A stretch of DNA of 37,921 bases, taken from positions 1-37,921 of the forward strand of contig NZ_SSOB01000069.1 in NCBI RefSeq assembly GCF_004801405.1, given 5' to 3'. This DNA is from Cohnella fermenti (GTDB lineage Bacteria; Bacillota; Bacilli; Paenibacillales; Paenibacillaceae). The translations under genes and the position numbers were made by a program. The notes beneath the pieces are model-generated. The model did no database searches. It was not told the DNA's origin and saw only the letters and a list, made by a program, of their open reading frames with translations. Below, piece after piece: positions 7,100 to 17,176 of the stretch (position 1 is the first letter of the stretch; each line of letters begins with the position of its first letter).

Positions 7100-8176
7100 A
7101 TGTCAAAGCTGAAGGTCGGCGTTGTCGGAACGGGGGGAATATTCCGGGCCGTTCATGGGCCGGGCTGGAGCAGCCATCCGTCCGTGGACATCGTCGCCAT
7201 GTGCGACTTCCGCCGGGAAGCGGCCGAGGCCTGCGCGCGGGAATACGGAGTAACGCGGGTGTATTCCGATTACACGGACATGCTGGAGCGAGAGAAGCTG
7301 GACATTGTTGCGGTGTGCACCCCCAATGTTTATCATTCGGCCGTCTCCATTGCCGCGCTCGAACGGGGCGTTCACGTATTCAGCGAGAAGCCGGACGCGA
7401 TAAACCCGGCGGAAGCGCGCAGAATGGCAGCGGCAGCGGCCCGCTCCGGCAAGCTGCTGATGGTGATGAGGAACAACCGCTTCATGCCGGCCTCGCAGTT
7501 TTTGAAGTCCTATATTGAGAGCGGGCAGATGGGCGATATTTATACCGGTCGGGCCGGTTGGATTCGCAGACGGGGGATTCCCGGGCGCGGGGGCTGGTTT
7601 ACGACACGCGAGCTGTCCGGCGGGGGGCCGCTGATCGACTTGGGCGTGCATATGATCGACTTGGCCATGTGGTTGATGGGCGATCCGCAGCCGGTTGCCG
7701 TCAGCGGTGCCGCCTATACGAAGTTCGCCCATACGACGCTGGCCGATTCGGCTCACAGCCAGTTCGGCTCCGCCGTGGAGAACGGCACATTCGATGTAGA
7801 GGATCTGGCTGCCGGCTTTATCCGGTTTGCGAACGGGGCGACGCTGCAGATCGAATTCAGTTGGGCTTCCAACATCGTTGAAGAGATGAAGTTCCTGGAG
7901 CTGCGCGGGACATCGGCCGGCTGTTCCCTGAGAGGGGATACCCTGCAATTGGCGACGGAGATTGAGCACACGCTGTGCGACATTGCGCCGCGATTCGGTT
8001 CCGGCACCGGTTCATCGCATTCGCGCAACATCCATCACTTCATCGAGTGCGTGTTGGGGCGAGAAGAGCCGATTATCCGCCCCGAACATGGAGTGGATAT
8101 GATCGAGATCTTAACGGCCATATACGAATCGGCGAGTACGGGAGCGGAGGTTCGGCTCGATTCTCCGGACAAATAG
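7100..8176 (+). CDS. Gfo/Idh/MocA-family oxidoreductase (ThuB-like position)
   Basis: A 358-residue NAD(P)-dependent sugar dehydrogenase. The Rossmann fingerprint VGVVGTGGIFRAVHGPG lies at residues 5-21, the EKPDA motif that positions substrate and cofactor at about 95-99, and GGGPLIDLGVHMIDLA, with the catalytic-region aspartate and histidine, at about 174-189. The start follows GAGGATGAGG at ATG 7100; an earlier in-frame start at 7001 lies within the preceding gene. It is 7 bp downstream of the ThuA gene and between two permease genes, so it probably oxidises the imported sugar or a derivative. Substrate is unknown. Confidence 0.88.
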   Translation: MSKLKVGVVGTGGIFRAVHGPGWSSHPSVDIVAMCDFRREAAEACAREYGVTRVYSDYTDMLEREKLDIVAVCTPNVYHSAVSIAALERGVHVFSEKPDAINPAEARRMAAAAARSGKLLMVMRNNRFMPASQFLKSYIESGQMGDIYTGRAGWIRRRGIPGRGGWFTTRELSGGGPLIDLGVHMIDLAMWLMGDPQPVAVSGAAYTKFAHTTLADSAHSQFGSAVENGTFDVEDLAAGFIRFANGATLQIEFSWASNIVEEMKFLELRGTSAGCSLRGDTLQLATEIEHTLCDIAPRFGSGTGSSHSRNIHHFIECVLGREEPIIRPEHGVDMIEILTAIYESASTGAEVRLDSPDK

Positions 8177-8193
8177 ACAGGGAAGTGGCATCT

Positions 8194-9066
8194 ATGGGCA
8201 AGCGATTATCCGGAAGCACGTTCGATCTGATTAATACGGCGCTGCTGCTGCTGATAGCCGTACTTACGCTGTTTCCGTTATATTACGTGTTATGTGTGTC
8301 GTTTACTTCATCGGAGCAATATTTGAAGGGCGGTCTCCTGTTATTTCCGCGGGATTTCACTGTGGAGCACTATCAATATTTGTTTTCCACCCCCATGTTC
8401 CCTCGGGCCATTCGTGTCTCCGCTTTCTTGGCCGTCTTCGGCACGGCGCTCGGGTTGGCGGTAACGGCCGCGCTGGCGTATGCGCTCTCGAGAAAGCGGC
8501 TGCTGGGACGCAAGACGCTGCTGATTCTTATCTTGTTTACGACATTGTTCCAGCCGGGTATGATTCCGAATTATTTGCTCGTCCGGGAGCTGGGGCTGAT
8601 CAATTCAACCTGGTCGCTCATCTTGCCGATGGTCAGCAGCGGTTGGAATATCTTTCTGATGAAAAGCTTCTACGACAGTATTCCGGAAAGTTTGGAGGAA
8701 GCGGCGGTTATTGACGGCAGCAACGACCTTCACATTTGGTGGCGCATCGTTCTGCCATTGTCGTTGCCCGCGCTGGCGACGTTCGGCCTGTTTTTTGCCG
8801 TCGCCTACTGGAATGTATTTTTTAATGCAATTCTGTATATTAACGATTTTACCAAATGGCCGCTTCAGGTTGTGCTGCGCCAAATACTGATCGATTCCAA
8901 TACGTCGGCCGGAGGCGGGGCGATGCAGGAAGCCGGGCAGGTCGTTAGCCCGCAGTCTCGCAAGATGGCAGCGGTCATCATTGCCACCGTTCCCATTATG
9001 CTCGTATATCCGTTTCTGCAAAGACATTTTGCCAAGGGAGTCATGGTTGGTTCTGTCAAAGGCTAG
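8194..9066 (+). CDS. CUT1-family sugar ABC transporter permease (LplC/YtcP-like)
   Basis: A 290-residue membrane protein with six predicted spans. The motif EEAAVIDGSNDLHIWWRIVL (about 168-187) is the coupling loop for the ATPase. Early LFPLYYVLCVSFTSSEQYLKGG and a late insertion around QILIDSNTSAGGG are typical of LplC/YtcP permeases. Together with the permease at 5371 it should form the transmembrane channel for the lipoprotein encoded next. Separation of the two permease genes by enzyme genes is unusual, since they are normally adjacent. The ribosome site (AGGGAAG) is weak, 17 bp after the previous stop. Confidence 0.88.
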   Translation: MGKRLSGSTFDLINTALLLLIAVLTLFPLYYVLCVSFTSSEQYLKGGLLLFPRDFTVEHYQYLFSTPMFPRAIRVSAFLAVFGTALGLAVTAALAYALSRKRLLGRKTLLILILFTTLFQPGMIPNYLLVRELGLINSTWSLILPMVSSGWNIFLMKSFYDSIPESLEEAAVIDGSNDLHIWWRIVLPLSLPALATFGLFFAVAYWNVFFNAILYINDFTKWPLQVVLRQILIDSNTSAGGGAMQEAGQVVSPQSRKMAAVIIATVPIMLVYPFLQRHFAKGVMVGSVKG

Positions 9067-9096
9067 TCATTTATAATGAAGAGGAGAGGTATTGGG

Positions 9097-10647
9097 TTGC
9101 AAAACAAACAAAGAGGAAAGTTCGGGTCGTTATTCGCTGTTCTGCTTATCTCGTCGCTGCTGGCAGCTTGCTCGAATGAGGGCAATGCCGGTCCGAAAGA
9201 GGAGGCCGGCGGTTCGGCGACGGAAGCCCCGACTCCGATCAGCATCATGACGACATTCTACGGCGATGAACCGCCGGGTCCCGATAACGTCGTCATTAAG
9301 GAGATCGAGAAGCGCACGAACACGAAGCTGACGATTACATGGGTTTCACCGAACAGCTACGGGGAGAAGGTCAATGTTACGCTGGCTTCCGGAGATATCC
9401 CGGATCTGACGCTGATCGGCGACAACTTCTCCGCGAGTGTACGGAAGATGGCCGAGCAAGGCGCGTTCTGGGAGTTGGAGCCCTATCTGAAGGATTATGC
9501 GAACTTGAGCGCCTTCCCGCAGGAATCATGGGACAATACGCGGTACCAGGATGGCAAGATTTATGCGATTCCGCGGGTGCGGGCGTTGTCGACCGGAATG
9601 GTCGAGGTGCGCAAGGATTGGCTGGACAAGCTGGGCTTGCCGGTACCGGAGACGATGGACGATCTGTACAACGTGATGAGAGCCTTTACGTATGACGATC
9701 CTGACGGCAACGGCAAGCAGGACACGGTTGGCATCGTCGCGGATATCGCTTCGGACGGGCTTAGCCTGGGGACGTTAAGCCATGTTCTGTACGCGTTCCA
9801 GGGGGCGGCCGAAGGCTGGAAGCTTGACGGGAACGGCAAGCTGGCGAACATGATGGTCGATTCGTCCACGCGGGCTGCGCTGGAATGGCTGCGCAAAGCG
9901 TACGGGGAAGGATTGATCCACAGAGACTTTGTCACGTTAAAGAACTCCCAGTCCCGGGATATCGTGATGGCAGGCAAAGCCGGGATCGCCTTCGAAGCGA
10001 TATCCGCGGCGTGGACGCTGACGGACGGCATCCGTCAGAACGATCCGAACGGCGATATGCTTCCTCTGGCTTCGTTAACCGGCCCGAGCGGCGTGCCGTA
10101 CATGCATAAAGGCAGAGGGTATAACGGCGTGTTTGTCATTCCGAAGTCCGTGTCCGAGGAGAAAATGAAAAAAATACTCGAGTTTATGGACTTCGGAGCT
10201 TCGCAGGAAGGCTATGAGCTTGGCGTATACGGCTTCGAGGGCATCCATTACACCAAGGAAGGCGAATTCTACAGCCAGACGGAGCAGGCGAAGAAGGACA
10301 TCGTCTCCAATCTGGCCATGGGGCAAATATTTACCCGCTTCGATCCTTACAGCTCGGCATTCTCGGCAGGCATTACAGCGGACTATTATAATCGGAGCAA
10401 ACAGATTGTCGACGAGATCGGCAAGATCAGCACCGGCAATCCGTCCGAAGGCTTGTACTCGGAGACGTGGTCGAAATACCGCAACGATTTTATGAAAAAA
10501 ATAACGGATGTGCAGGTTAAGGTCATTATAGGCCAACTGCCGCTTGAGAGCTGGGATCAGGAAGTCCAGTCCCTGCTGGCTGATCCGAATTGGACGAAAG
10601 CCATGCAGGAATTGAACGAAGCATACGTCCGGAAGAACGGGAAGTAA
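9097..10647 (+). CDS. Extracellular sugar-binding lipoprotein (LplA/YtcQ-like)
   Basis: A 516-residue solute-binding protein. It has a lysine/arginine-rich start, a hydrophobic stretch and the lipobox LLAAC with cysteine at about residue 25, followed by a serine/glycine/glutamate-rich linker and a large family-1-type binding domain. The length, over 500 residues, is typical of the LplA/YtcQ group that pairs with LplB/LplC permeases. I place the start at TTG 9097, seven bases after AGGAGAGG. An in-frame ATG at 9076 lies before that ribosome site and has none of its own. It would capture the oligosaccharide outside the cell. An inverted repeat follows the gene at 10674-10711. Confidence 0.9.
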   Translation: MQNKQRGKFGSLFAVLLISSLLAACSNEGNAGPKEEAGGSATEAPTPISIMTTFYGDEPPGPDNVVIKEIEKRTNTKLTITWVSPNSYGEKVNVTLASGDIPDLTLIGDNFSASVRKMAEQGAFWELEPYLKDYANLSAFPQESWDNTRYQDGKIYAIPRVRALSTGMVEVRKDWLDKLGLPVPETMDDLYNVMRAFTYDDPDGNGKQDTVGIVADIASDGLSLGTLSHVLYAFQGAAEGWKLDGNGKLANMMVDSSTRAALEWLRKAYGEGLIHRDFVTLKNSQSRDIVMAGKAGIAFEAISAAWTLTDGIRQNDPNGDMLPLASLTGPSGVPYMHKGRGYNGVFVIPKSVSEEKMKKILEFMDFGASQEGYELGVYGFEGIHYTKEGEFYSQTEQAKKDIVSNLAMGQIFTRFDPYSSAFSAGITADYYNRSKQIVDEIGKISTGNPSEGLYSETWSKYRNDFMKKITDVQVKVIIGQLPLESWDQEVQSLLADPNWTKAMQELNEAYVRKNGK

Positions 10648-10673
10648 CCCTATCGTTATCCGGAGATCGCCGA

Positions 10674-10711
10674 TGCGTTGAATCGATGCGGTTCAGTGTC
10701 GGTTCAACGCA
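10674..10711 (+). promoter_or_regulatory. Inverted repeat between binding-protein and regulator genes
   Basis: TGCGTTGAA (10674-10682) pairs with TTCAACGCA (10703-10711) around a 20-nt loop. There is no T-run, so it could stabilise the upstream message or partly terminate, lowering expression of the regulator relative to the binding protein. This role is inferred. Confidence 0.4.
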
Positions 10712-10733
10712 GGGCACTTTACGATTCCGGGGG

Positions 10734-13088
10734 ATGAGAAGCGTGTTTAACCGTATCCGCAAGCTGAATGTTTATTACAAGCATATGCTGCTCATCTTTG
10801 TGGTCACTTGTCTTCCCATGGCGATAATTGCCGCGTGCAGCTATTGGATCGGAGTGTCCCGGATCGAAGCGGAGGTCAAGACGAGTCACAGGCTGCAACT
10901 GAATAAAATATCGAGCAGCCTGGAAGACAATATCTCTCGCTTGGAGATGCTCGGCAACCAGTGGTCGTTTAATCCGATTTTTGCTCCCGAATGGATAGGG
11001 GGGGATTTACGGCTCAAATATAACGAGACGAGAGAGCTGTTCGCTTCCCTCCGCATCTTGCAGGAAGCCAACCCTCTAATTGAGAACGCTGTCATTTATA
11101 TTCGCGACCGCCACCTGCTCGTGTCCGAGCAGGAGGGCATTGCGTCGATCGAAGAGCCGGACAGGCAAAGCGTCTTCGCGAAGCTGATGGATCAACGCAC
11201 TGCAATATCCTGGCAAGTGTTCGACTCGCTTCCGCTTAAATACAGGAGCAGCACCGGAGTGGCGCTTGTTCATCTGCTGCGCGATTCGCAACTGGACCCG
11301 TATGGAGCGATTATGCTGTTCATTGGCAAGAGCGCGCTTGACGACATGCTGTATCCGTTGAATCCGGACGGCAGCGGTGCGGCTTTTATTATGAGACAGG
11401 ATGGAGCGCTTGTGACGGACGGTCGTTCCGTCCCTCCGGATAACGCTGCGCCGCTGAATGAATCGATCCGGTCCGAAGTTATCCATCGCGCCATGGAGCC
11501 GGCCGACTTTGCTTACAAGTACAATCGGACGGACTATTCCGTATCCGTAGGCGAGTTTAAGCGACCTGGCTGGATATATGTCGTAGCGACTCCGATCTCG
11601 GCGCTGACCGCTCCGGTTCTGCTTATGCTGAAGCTGAGTCTCGCCGCTTGCGCCTTGGGCTTGCTCGTGGCGATCGGTTTGTCCTGGCTGGCTTCGCGCC
11701 AAATGTATCGACCGATCGGGCGAATGTTTAATCTTGTCAGAGAAAGCGAAGGAGGAGCCGCGCAGCGGGAAGAGGAGAGCGACGAGTTCGCGTTCATCGA
11801 ATACCGCTGGACGAATCTGAAGCAGGAGAGCCGCGAGCTGCGGTTAAAGCTTGAACGAAGCAGCCGACAGGCAAGGGACGGCTTCCTCAGACAATGGATT
11901 CAGGGGCATCTGGCGCATCTGAGCGAAGAGGAGCTTGTCGACAGAATCGGGCAGAACGGCTGGGATGCGCAGGAGAACCAGTTTGCCGTTATACTCGTTC
12001 GGCTAAGCGACATGACCGATCGAGGGGGCCGGTTCGGCAAGGGAGACGAACAGCTCGCCTCGTTCGCCGCGGCCAATATTGCCGAGGAAGTTGTGCGCAT
12101 GTCCGGAACACCGGCGGAGATCGTCAACTTCTTCGACTTGTCCATTGCCGTGCTGCTCTTTGTTCCGGCCGAATGGCAGCGGGAGACCGTCAAGAAGGAG
12201 CTGTTCCAACTCGCCGAAGTTATCATTAGCCAACTGTCAAGTTTTCTCGGCATGAGAGTAACCGTCGGTGTCGGCAAGCCGGTGCAACGGGCGGTCAACA
12301 TTCATCAATCCTTGGAAGAAACCCGGCAAATGATTAGCTTCCGCGATATCGACAAGAAGGAACAAATTCTCGATATGGACAATCTGCTTCCGCAGAGCGG
12401 CAATCCGGTGCATTATCCGTTCGAAGCCGAGCATGAGCTGATCCAGTTTATACGAATGGGAATGGAAGATGAGGCGGTCGGCCAACTGGGGCGGTTCGTG
12501 AGCAGTCTGAAGTTGAGCCGCGGCCAGGAGCTGCTGTTCCGTCAAGGCATGCTGCAACTGCTGGGATCGATTCTCCACGCGCTGCTGAAGGCCGGCGTCG
12601 ACTCCGGCTCGTTGTATCGCAGCGACGATTTGTACGAGCAATTGATCGGTCTGGTTGATGCGGATGTTATGCAGCAGTGGTTCGAGGACGTGATCGTCCG
12701 CCCGTTTACGGGCATGATGCGCGACAATCGCGAGAAGCTGCTGGAGCAGCTCGTTGACAAGGTGGTCCATATCATTCACGAGAGCTACCCGCTGCCGATC
12801 TCGCTCGACTCTTGCGCGGAGGAGGTCGGCATTATGTCCTACAATTTGAGCAAGGTGTTCAAATATTTCACAGGTCATAATTTTATCGATTATTTGACGA
12901 ACGTCAGGATCGCCAAAGCGAAGGAACTGCTGATCGGAAGCGATCTGAAGATGAACGAGATCGCTGAACGGGTCGGTTATCAGCCTACCTACTTTGTACG
13001 AATCTTCAAGAAAGCCGAAGGCGTCACGCCGGGCAAGTACCGAAGCAATTATATGCGCAATGCCAATAAGAATGCCGGGGAGAGATAA
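10734..13088 (+). CDS. Membrane-bound AraC-family regulator (YtdP-like)
   Basis: A 784-residue one-component sensor. A membrane helix (about 17-37, HMLLIFVVTCLPMAIIAAC) is followed by an extracellular sensor region of about 245 residues, a second helix (about 286-318) and a short HAMP-like juxtamembrane part. A long cytoplasmic linker leads to a C-terminal AraC DNA-binding domain (about 680-780) with two helix-turn-helix motifs, including IAKAKELLIGSDLKMNEIAERVG and the PTYFVRIFKKAEGVTPGKYR signature. Regulators of this architecture commonly sit beside LplABC-type transporters and control them. Its own binding site was not identified. A start at GTG 10743 is an alternative to ATG 10734. It is 2 bp before the secreted beta-helix gene. 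Confidence 0.88.
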   Translation: MRSVFNRIRKLNVYYKHMLLIFVVTCLPMAIIAACSYWIGVSRIEAEVKTSHRLQLNKISSSLEDNISRLEMLGNQWSFNPIFAPEWIGGDLRLKYNETRELFASLRILQEANPLIENAVIYIRDRHLLVSEQEGIASIEEPDRQSVFAKLMDQRTAISWQVFDSLPLKYRSSTGVALVHLLRDSQLDPYGAIMLFIGKSALDDMLYPLNPDGSGAAFIMRQDGALVTDGRSVPPDNAAPLNESIRSEVIHRAMEPADFAYKYNRTDYSVSVGEFKRPGWIYVVATPISALTAPVLLMLKLSLAACALGLLVAIGLSWLASRQMYRPIGRMFNLVRESEGGAAQREEESDEFAFIEYRWTNLKQESRELRLKLERSSRQARDGFLRQWIQGHLAHLSEEELVDRIGQNGWDAQENQFAVILVRLSDMTDRGGRFGKGDEQLASFAAANIAEEVVRMSGTPAEIVNFFDLSIAVLLFVPAEWQRETVKKELFQLAEVIISQLSSFLGMRVTVGVGKPVQRAVNIHQSLEETRQMISFRDIDKKEQILDMDNLLPQSGNPVHYPFEAEHELIQFIRMGMEDEAVGQLGRFVSSLKLSRGQELLFRQGMLQLLGSILHALLKAGVDSGSLYRSDDLYEQLIGLVDADVMQQWFEDVIVRPFTGMMRDNREKLLEQLVDKVVHIIHESYPLPISLDSCAEEVGIMSYNLSKVFKYFTGHNFIDYLTNVRIAKAKELLIGSDLKMNEIAERVGYQPTYFVRIFKKAEGVTPGKYRSNYMRNANKNAGER

Positions 13089-13090
13089 CT

Positions 13091-16000
13091 ATGGCTTCAC
13101 GAATTGGCAAGTCATTTGGTTGGTTAGCGGGCTTGATTGCAGCTATTATCTATTTATTTGTTGTCCCAGCCGCGGCACAAGGCACCTATGATGCGGCTTA
13201 CGGCAAGCAGACATCGGCAACGTCCGAATATTCGGCCTCGTATGTGTCGGGACTCGCTGTCGACGGCTCGAACGGGACGTTGTGGGTGTCGAACCGCAGC
13301 GCCCAGACTGATCCGGGAATCATCTTCTGGCAGGTTGATCTGGGCGACGAACACGTACTGGAGGAACTGCAGCTCCGGTTCAGAAGCAACGATTATGAGC
13401 AAAAAAACTTTGAAATACTCGCCTCCAACACGTCGGACTTTGCTTCCTACTCGACGCTGCATACACAAGGAGATACGGCTGTCGGCATCCAGACCTCCAT
13501 TCCGGTGACGGACCAGACGGCTTACCGCTATCTCCGGTTCAACCGGTTGCCGGCGCCCGGCTCGACAACGCTGCAGAATGCGGCGATTGCCGAATTCAAA
13601 GCATTCGGCTCCATACAGGCTTCTTCGGAAGCCGAACTGGTAGGCATTGTTGCTCCGGCCGGAGCGGTTGTCTCGGAGGGAACTGTCATGGCGGCCGTGT
13701 ATGCTTGGACAGACACGCTGACCGTTGATGTCGAGATAAGCGATTCGGCTTCGTGGAAGTTATATGCCGATGCGGCGACAAGCCATGAGATCGTCAATAA
13801 GGTGTGGAAGCTGCAGACCGGCAGCAATCAGGCTTACATTAAACTAACGGCGCAGGACGGTGTAACGACCAACGTTTACCCGATTGCGGTCACGCGGCCG
13901 GCCGATCTGAGCGGGGATGCGGTCGTATTGACGAACGCTGCGCTTGGCAAGCCGACTGAAGCTACGTCCGTCTACTCGGCTTCTACACCGTCCGGTTACG
14001 CCGTTGACGGTTCGAACGGAACGATATGGGCTTCGAACCGCAGCGTACAATCCGTGCAGGATACCGTGTACTGGCAGGTCGATCTGGAGGAGTCGCAGGT
14101 TCTTGAACAGATCGTGCTTCGGCTTCGGGCGAACGACTGGGAGCAGAAGAACTTTGAATTGCTTGCTTCCAATACGGCCGACTTTGGTGTCTATACGGTG
14201 TTGTATACGCAAGGAGATGCCGCTATCGGCCAGCAGGCAACAATCGGCATCACGGACGAATCGGCGTATCGCTACGTGCGCTTCAACCGATTGGAGGCGC
14301 CGACAGTTGGGCTGCTGCAGAATGCGGCGATTGCCGAGTTGAAGGCGATGACGTTCGAGACCGTGCCGCAGATTCCGGAAGGGACGGCAGGCAGCAGGGA
14401 GATCAGCGATGAGAATAACCTGGCTTTGAACAAGCCGGCCAAAGGCTCGTCGTACTTCGGCAATGACGATTCGTACAAATACGTGAATGCTGTAGACGGC
14501 GACAACGGCACGTACTGGATATCGTGGCGCAGCGCCGGGGACAACGATGCATATTGGCAGGTCGATCTGGCGGCTCACTATACTCTATCGCGCATCGAGC
14601 TGGAAGGACGCCGCGACGCCGATATGGAGAGCCAGCGGAGCAACTTCGAGATACTGGCCTCCGATAAACCGGATTTCTCTGAATATACGGTGCTGGGCCG
14701 GGGAACGAATGCATTTCCTTATCAGGGAGTATGGACGCTTCCCATCGACGATTCGGCCAGCTATCGGTATTTGCGCTACCATAAGACGGCTTCCGGGGAA
14801 ACCGGCGTTGTAGCCGAATTCAGGGTAACCGGCGTATTGGATACGACGAAGACGCCCAACGAGGTGCCCTCGGCCGTAAGCGTTGCCGTATACGGAACGG
14901 CAGCGATTGGGGACACGATCACGGGCGTCTACACGTACTCTGATCCGGATGGCGACGCCGAAGGCGGGACGCGCATGCGTTGGCTGCTTGGCGACGAAGG
15001 GGCATTCCGCCCGATTGCCGGGCAGACGGCGGCGCAGCTTGAGCTGGACCGCGATGCGTATGCCGGGATGTATGTCAAATTCGAGGTGACGCCTGCGGAT
15101 GCCGCCGGGCAAACCGGCGATGCGGTGCAGAGCCCCGCCGTGCTTATCTCTCCCAGAGTCGGCCAATATCTTGAATCGGTCGGACTTGGAAGCGAAGCCG
15201 CGAGCCTGGCGGTCGGGGATATCGGCATTCTCTCCGTAAGCGGAACGCATCATAACGGTCGTGCGGCAGACATGACAATGGCGCTGACACGCTTCGAGAG
15301 CTCGGACCCCGAAGTTGTCGCCGTATCGCCGGACGGCGTTGTGTCGGCCGTAGGCGCCGGCCAGGCGGAGGTGACAGCCATTGCCGAGCTTGAAGGAGTT
15401 ACGATCACAAGCGATCCTGTGACGTTTAACGTATACGCCCCTGCCGTTCAGGCTGCTTATTATGTCGATGCGGCGAACGGGGACGATGCGGGGGACGGCA
15501 CGCTGCTTGATCCGTTCCGTACGATCCAGCGGGCGCAGGCCGAAGTCCGGCTTGTCAACGGCAATATGACCGGGACTATTGCGGTTTATTTGCGCGGAGG
15601 TCTGTACGAACTGAGCGAATCCCTGTCGTTCGAAGGTTCGGATTCGGGCACGAACGGCTACAATATCGTGTACAGGAACTACGGGGAAGAAGAGCCGGTC
15701 ATTAGCGGCGGGCGGCGAGTGGGCAACTGGTCCTTATACGATGCGGGCCGGAATATTTATAAAGCGGTGCTGGATGAGCCGATAGCGACCCGACAACTGT
15801 TCGTCAACGGGCAAAGAGCGGTGCGGGCGAGAAGCGAAGGCGGATTGCCGGATGTTGTGCAGACTGCAACCGGCTATACAACCTCGATGACGGCGCTGGC
15901 GGGCTGGTCCGGCATCGAGAACATGGAGCTCGTGTTTATCGAAGACTTTACCAACCCGCGCAACGCTATCGCGTCGGTTCAGGTCGATCAGGGGATAGCT

Positions 16001-17176
16001 GCAATTACGATGCAGGAGCCCGGCTGGACCTACAACCGCAATAAAGGCGGGACGCAGCCGAAGCTGCCGGTATATATAGAGAATGCGTATGAGCTGCTGG
16101 ACGAGCCGGGAGAGTGGTATCTGGCCCCGGACGGTTATGCGCTGTACTACATGCCTCGAGCAGGCGAGGATATGGCTGCGGCCATCGTTGAAGTTCCGCT
16201 GCTGGAGCAGCTTGTGCAATTGGAAGGCACATTATCCGAACCCGTGCATAACATCCGGTTCGAGGGTCTGGAATTTACCCTGGCAACCTGGCTGGCCCCC
16301 GGCACATCGATCGGACATCCGGATGCCCAATCCAACATATTGCGGTACGGCCAATCGGGACTGTATCGGAACGAGGTATTCAGCGGGGCGGCGGTCAACA
16401 TGAGGATGGCTCATTCGATTGTATTTGACCGCACCGTATTTACCCGGCTGGGAGGGGCCGGCATCAATATGTTCGAAGGAAGCCGCGACAACCGGATATC
16501 CGGCAGCGTGTTTACCGACATCTCCGCCAGCGGCATTCAGATCGGCGAGCCGAACCGGAACAACTTCTATACGATGAACCCCGAGGATTCCCGTTATGTG
16601 GTGAGAAACAATGTTGTGCGCACCAACTATATTGCCCGCATCGGAGTCGATTACAAATCTTCGGTCGGCATATTCGGCGGGTACACCGACGGGCTGCATA
16701 TCGCGCATAACGAGATCAGCGATGTTCCTTACAGCGGGATCACGCTCGGTTGGGGCTGGTCCAACGAGCTTACCGTTGCACGGAACAACCGAATTGTGAA
16801 CAACTATGTTCATGACGTGATGCAGGAGTTGCACGACGGAAGCGCCATCTACACCTTGTCGGCTCAGCCCGATTCGGTCATTGCGGGCAATTACGTGGAC
16901 ACGGGGACGAACCCCGGCGGCATTTATCTTGACCAAGGCAGCAGTTATTTTCACGTACACCGCAACGTGATCAGGAATGTCTCCCAATGGCTCAAGATTA
17001 CGTCGTCCAACAACATCGAGAACACGATTCAGCTAAACTATATCGACAATACGGTGTATTCGGATGCCGGTGTCAATAATATAATCGACCGCAATACGTT
17101 GTTCCCGGCGAACGTCATGCCAACAGAAGCGGAGGAGATCGTGCAGCGTGCCGGTATTGAAGGAGCTTCCCAATGA
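13091..17176 (+). CDS. Large secreted carbohydrate-active protein: three discoidin/CBM32 domains and a GH141-like beta-helix
   Basis: A 1361-residue exported protein. Domains in order: signal peptide (1 to about 29, ending VVPAAAQ); F5/8-type C (CBM32-like) domain about 30-175; a beta-sandwich module about 176-270; a second discoidin domain about 280-425, very similar to the first; a third about 445-585; an Ig-like module about 590-690; a bacterial Ig-like (BIG2) domain about 692-785; and a right-handed parallel beta-helix about 790-1345. The helix part opens YYVDAANGDDAGDGT and continues with YLRGGLYELSESL, SGGRRVGNW and RQLFVNGQRAVRARS, a pattern I associate with glycoside hydrolase family 141 (fucosidase or xylanase activities). 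Family membership needs a profile search. No sortase or SLH anchor is seen. The stop overlaps the next start (ATGA). Confidence 0.8.
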   Translation: MASRIGKSFGWLAGLIAAIIYLFVVPAAAQGTYDAAYGKQTSATSEYSASYVSGLAVDGSNGTLWVSNRSAQTDPGIIFWQVDLGDEHVLEELQLRFRSNDYEQKNFEILASNTSDFASYSTLHTQGDTAVGIQTSIPVTDQTAYRYLRFNRLPAPGSTTLQNAAIAEFKAFGSIQASSEAELVGIVAPAGAVVSEGTVMAAVYAWTDTLTVDVEISDSASWKLYADAATSHEIVNKVWKLQTGSNQAYIKLTAQDGVTTNVYPIAVTRPADLSGDAVVLTNAALGKPTEATSVYSASTPSGYAVDGSNGTIWASNRSVQSVQDTVYWQVDLEESQVLEQIVLRLRANDWEQKNFELLASNTADFGVYTVLYTQGDAAIGQQATIGITDESAYRYVRFNRLEAPTVGLLQNAAIAELKAMTFETVPQIPEGTAGSREISDENNLALNKPAKGSSYFGNDDSYKYVNAVDGDNGTYWISWRSAGDNDAYWQVDLAAHYTLSRIELEGRRDADMESQRSNFEILASDKPDFSEYTVLGRGTNAFPYQGVWTLPIDDSASYRYLRYHKTASGETGVVAEFRVTGVLDTTKTPNEVPSAVSVAVYGTAAIGDTITGVYTYSDPDGDAEGGTRMRWLLGDEGAFRPIAGQTAAQLELDRDAYAGMYVKFEVTPADAAGQTGDAVQSPAVLISPRVGQYLESVGLGSEAASLAVGDIGILSVSGTHHNGRAADMTMALTRFESSDPEVVAVSPDGVVSAVGAGQAEVTAIAELEGVTITSDPVTFNVYAPAVQAAYYVDAANGDDAGDGTLLDPFRTIQRAQAEVRLVNGNMTGTIAVYLRGGLYELSESLSFEGSDSGTNGYNIVYRNYGEEEPVISGGRRVGNWSLYDAGRNIYKAVLDEPIATRQLFVNGQRAVRARSEGGLPDVVQTATGYTTSMTALAGWSGIENMELVFIEDFTNPRNAIASVQVDQGIAAITMQEPGWTYNRNKGGTQPKLPVYIENAYELLDEPGEWYLAPDGYALYYMPRAGEDMAAAIVEVPLLEQLVQLEGTLSEPVHNIRFEGLEFTLATWLAPGTSIGHPDAQSNILRYGQSGLYRNEVFSGAAVNMRMAHSIVFDRTVFTRLGGAGINMFEGSRDNRISGSVFTDISASGIQIGEPNRNNFYTMNPEDSRYVVRNNVVRTNYIARIGVDYKSSVGIFGGYTDGLHIAHNEISDVPYSGITLGWGWSNELTVARNNRIVNNYVHDVMQELHDGSAIYTLSAQPDSVIAGNYVDTGTNPGGIYLDQGSSYFHVHRNVIRNVSQWLKITSSNNIENTIQLNYIDNTVYSDAGVNNIIDRNTLFPANVMPTEAEEIVQRAGIEGASQ

